This document shows, piece by piece, positions 38,188 to 40,241 of a stretch of 40,241 nucleotides of DNA; the stretch's first letter is position 1, and each line of letters opens with the position of its first letter. The stretch comes from JBCCFW01 sp039029535 (GTDB lineage Bacteria; Acidobacteriota; JBCCFW01), in NCBI GenBank assembly GCA_039029535.1, contig JBCCFW010000051.1, positions 1 to 40,241 on the forward strand. The letters are read 5' to 3'. Under the pieces are notes generated by a model. That model was not told where the DNA came from, searched no databases, and saw nothing but the letters and a program-made list of their open reading frames with translations. The position numbers were made by a program, and so were the translations under genes.

Positions 38188-39720
38188 ATGTCCAGGCAAG
38201 TCCCTCGTTCGATTCTCGTTCTCGGCGTGCTCAGCGCCCTCGTCACTTCGCCCGTCGCCGCAAGCCCTCCGGAACGGCCCGATCGCCGAGCGAGCTCCCT
38301 GCCGCCGACCGTCTCGCTCACGACCATGATGCTTCCCGTCGAGTGGGAGCAGGTCGCCAAGCTCCTCGGCGACGACCTGGACACGAACCATCGCTTCGGA
38401 CACGCCGTCGCCCAGTCCGGCGACACCACCGCCGTCGGGGCTTACAACTCCGCCGACGGCGGCACCGTCTACGTCTTCGAGCGCGACCAAGGCGGTACCG
38501 ACGCCTGGGGACAGGTCACCGTGCTCACCGGCGCCGACACCGACCCCGGTGACAACTTCGGTCTCAGCATCGCCCTCGACGGCGACACCCTCGTCGTCGG
38601 CGCCAGGCATGACGACGACGCGGGCAGCAACGCCGGGGCCGCCTACGTCTTCGAGCGCGACCAAGGCGGAGCCGACGCCTGGGGACAGGTCGCCAAGATC
38701 ATCGGCGACGACACCGCCGCGGTCGACGAGTTCGGCGGCCACGTCGCGATCGCCGCCGACTCCATCGTCGTCGGAGCGATCCGCGACGACACCCGCCGCG
38801 GCGCCGCCTACGTCTTCGACCGCGACGAGGGTGGAGCCGACGCCTGGGGACAGGTCGCCAGGCTCGTCGCCGATGACCGTGTCCAGGAGGATCGCTTCGG
38901 CACCTCGGTCTCCATCTCCGGTGACACCGTCGTCTGTGGCGCACAACGCGACAGCGACGACGGCTCCCAGTCGGGCTCAGCCTACGTCTTCGAACGCGAC
39001 GCGGGCGGCTCCAACGCATGGGGGCAGGTCGTCAAGCTCACCGCCGACGACGCCAGCGCGGGTGACCGCTTCGGCACTGCCGTCGCGATCTCCAGCGACA
39101 CCATCGTCTGCGGCTCCTACCGTCACGACCAAGGTGGCGCCGACGCGGGTTCCGCCTACGTCTTCGAGCGCAACGAGGGCGGCGCCGACGCCTGGGGACA
39201 GGTCACCGAGCTCAACGCCGACGACCCCATGAGCAGCGACGGGTTCGGTTTCCACGTCGCGGCCTCGGGTGACGTCATCGCCGTCGGAGCCAACCGAGGC
39301 GACGGCCTGGTGGCCGACTCCGGTGCCGTCTACCTCTTTGGTCGTAACGAGGGTGGCACCGACGCCTGGGGCCAGGTCATCGAGCTCAACGCCGACGATG
39401 GCGCCGGGCTCGACTTCTTCAGCGCCGTCTCCATCTCGGGCAACGTCGTCGTCGTCGGTGCCTTCGCCGATGACGACATCGCCGACAGTGCCGGCTCCGC
39501 CTACGTCTTCGAGCTCCCGGACCGGGACTTCGACGGCGTCCACGACGACGAGGACAACTGCCCGGACGTCCCCAACCCCGGTCAAGAGGATCAGTTCGAC
39601 AACGGCATCGGCGACGCGTGTGACCACACCATCCCGACACTGCCGGAGTGGGGCCTGATCGTGCTCCTGACGGCCCTCGGCCTGGCCGGAGCCGTCGTCC
39701 TCAGGCGTCCGACCGCCTGA
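38188..39720 (+). CDS. Secreted seven-unit FG-GAP protein with IPTL-CTERM sorting tail
   Basis: A 510-residue exported protein. Signal peptide SRQVPRSILVLGVLSALVTS ending PVAAS (cleavage near residue 26). Residues about 50-445 hold seven FG-GAP-like units of 55-60 residues (FGTSVSISGDTVVCGA, GSAYVFERDxGGADAWGQV), consistent with a seven-bladed propeller. A single thrombospondin-3 calcium loop follows (DFDGVHDDEDNCPDVPNPGQ). The tail is a textbook IPTL-CTERM: IPTLPEWGLIVLLTALGLAGAVVLRR, that is motif, membrane helix, basic end. It should be processed by exosortase H and held at or released from the outer surface. GGAGA precedes the ATG. Its 5' half is almost identical to the next, clipped gene, showing recent duplication. 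Confidence 0.92.
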   Translation: MSRQVPRSILVLGVLSALVTSPVAASPPERPDRRASSLPPTVSLTTMMLPVEWEQVAKLLGDDLDTNHRFGHAVAQSGDTTAVGAYNSADGGTVYVFERDQGGTDAWGQVTVLTGADTDPGDNFGLSIALDGDTLVVGARHDDDAGSNAGAAYVFERDQGGADAWGQVAKIIGDDTAAVDEFGGHVAIAADSIVVGAIRDDTRRGAAYVFDRDEGGADAWGQVARLVADDRVQEDRFGTSVSISGDTVVCGAQRDSDDGSQSGSAYVFERDAGGSNAWGQVVKLTADDASAGDRFGTAVAISSDTIVCGSYRHDQGGADAGSAYVFERNEGGADAWGQVTELNADDPMSSDGFGFHVAASGDVIAVGANRGDGLVADSGAVYLFGRNEGGTDAWGQVIELNADDGAGLDFFSAVSISGNVVVVGAFADDDIADSAGSAYVFELPDRDFDGVHDDEDNCPDVPNPGQEDQFDNGIGDACDHTIPTLPEWGLIVLLTALGLAGAVVLRRPTA

Positions 39721-39743
39721 AGCTGCGCGGTGGCGCACTTTTT

Positions 39744-39769
39744 CCTCCTTCTTTCGTCCCGACTTCCGC
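39744..39769 (+). promoter_or_regulatory. CCTCC-N15-TTCCGC element, copy 4
   Basis: CCTCC at 39744 and TTCCGC at 39764, 130 bases before ATG 39900. The spacer differs from copy 3 while both boxes and the ACTTTTT flank are kept, which suggests selection on the boxes rather than mere recent copying. Confidence 0.55.
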
Positions 39770-39899
39770 CTAGCGAGGTCAGACCCCTTCCTCGGGAGCC
39801 GGGGCGGCCCCTCTTCGACGGGCTGCCCGCTCTCTTCACTCCTTCGTTCCAGCACGCGGAACGGCGCTTCGCACGCAACTCCAGCCAGAGACACACACC

Positions 39900-40241
39900 A
39901 TGGGCAAGCACTCTCTCCCTCATTCACTCTTCACGCTCAGCCTGATCGGCGCCCTCTTCATCACACCTGTTACCAACGTCTCGGCGAGACCATCGGATCG
40001 ACGGATGACGGCCGGGCCCTCGTCGGTGCTCAATGCCATGTCAGTCCCGGAGTGGGAGCAGGTCGCCAAGCTCCTCGGCGACGGCTTGGACACGAGCCAT
40101 CGCTTCGGACACGCCGTCGCTCAGTCCGGCGACACCACCGCCGTCGGGGCTTACAACTCCGCCGACGGCGGCACCGTCTACGTCTTCGAGCGCGACCAAG
40201 GCGGTACCGACGCCTGGGGACAGGTCACCGTGCTCACCGGC
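39900..40241 (+). CDS. FG-GAP surface protein, 5' part (clipped by window end)
   Basis: The first 114 codons of a paralogue of the gene at 38188. Signal peptide GKHSLPHSLFTLSLIGALFI with cleavage near NVSA-RP; the mature part starts with a variable stretch and then EWEQVAKLLGDGLDTSHRFG, the first FG-GAP unit. From 40050 to the end it matches 38341-38532 at 188 of 192 bases. The signal peptide region is much more different. The rest, including any IPTL-CTERM tail, lies outside the window. Confidence 0.88.
   Translation, partial: MGKHSLPHSLFTLSLIGALFITPVTNVSARPSDRRMTAGPSSVLNAMSVPEWEQVAKLLGDGLDTSHRFGHAVAQSGDTTAVGAYNSADGGTVYVFERDQGGTDAWGQVTVLTG
40050..40241 (+). repeat. Near-identical copy of 38341-38532
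   Basis: I count 4 mismatches in 192 aligned bases against 38341-38532, with no gaps; the copy is cut by the window end. The identity starts abruptly at the codon for EWEQVAKL, so duplication or gene conversion covers the propeller but not the signal peptide. Confidence 0.9.

Overview
This window is very GC-rich DNA with G or C at nearly every third codon position, from a Gram-negative-type bacterium with many exported proteins. Several traits occur together: two ECF sigma factors of the Sig-70_X6 kind next to large Ser/Thr kinases, IPTL-CTERM sorting tails, ELWxxDGT repeats, FG-GAP propellers and thrombospondin type-3 repeats. This mix is typical of Acidobacteriota (Thermoanaerobaculia-like), Myxococcota and some Planctomycetota. 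The phylum cannot be fixed from this sequence alone. I see no rRNA, tRNA, CRISPR array, transposase or integrase.

Layout. 1-1.9 kb: a clipped gene, a lipoprotein and a DUF2314-ankyrin protein. 2-6 kb (minus): an ECF sigma factor followed by a membrane Ser/Thr kinase with WD40 repeats. 6.2-11.4 kb (plus): a tightly coupled three-gene operon of exported proteins, namely a hemopexin-repeat protein, a very basic protein and a LamG-MACPF (perforin-like) protein, closed by a strong hairpin. 11.5-17.5 kb: housekeeping-type genes (TrkH, bifunctional FtcD) and an exported M1-type peptidase with altered active-site motifs. 17.6-20.1 kb (minus): a four-gene cluster led by a SUKH (SMI1/KNR4) protein. 20.4-25.9 kb (plus): an HTH-NB-ARC-TPR STAND regulator, an exported metallophosphoesterase-LamG protein and a lipoprotein. 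25.9-28.1 kb (minus): a second ECF sigma factor leading three tandem phage-tail-collar (MdpB-like) genes. 28.1-31.8 kb (plus, divergent): a kinase-NB-ARC-TPR fusion. 31.9-40.2 kb (plus): an array of secreted or surface repeat proteins (ELWxxDGT, a broken ELWxxDGT paralogue, FG-GAP plus thrombospondin-3, and two close FG-GAP paralogues).

How the parts may work together. Two sigma-kinase modules each lie back to back with, or in an operon with, a set of unusual proteins: MACPF/hemopexin in one, collar proteins in the other. A signal-gated export or effector programme is a reasonable inference but is not shown by sequence. The surface-protein array carries a shared upstream element, CCTCC-N15-TTCCGC, at identical spacing before each of the four genes whose leader is visible. 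A fifth, imperfect copy lies in a gene-poor gap. This suggests co-regulation. The most promising undescribed systems are the hemopexin-basic-MACPF operon, the sigma-collar-collar-collar/kinase-STAND locus, and the surface-protein array with its common promoter-like element.
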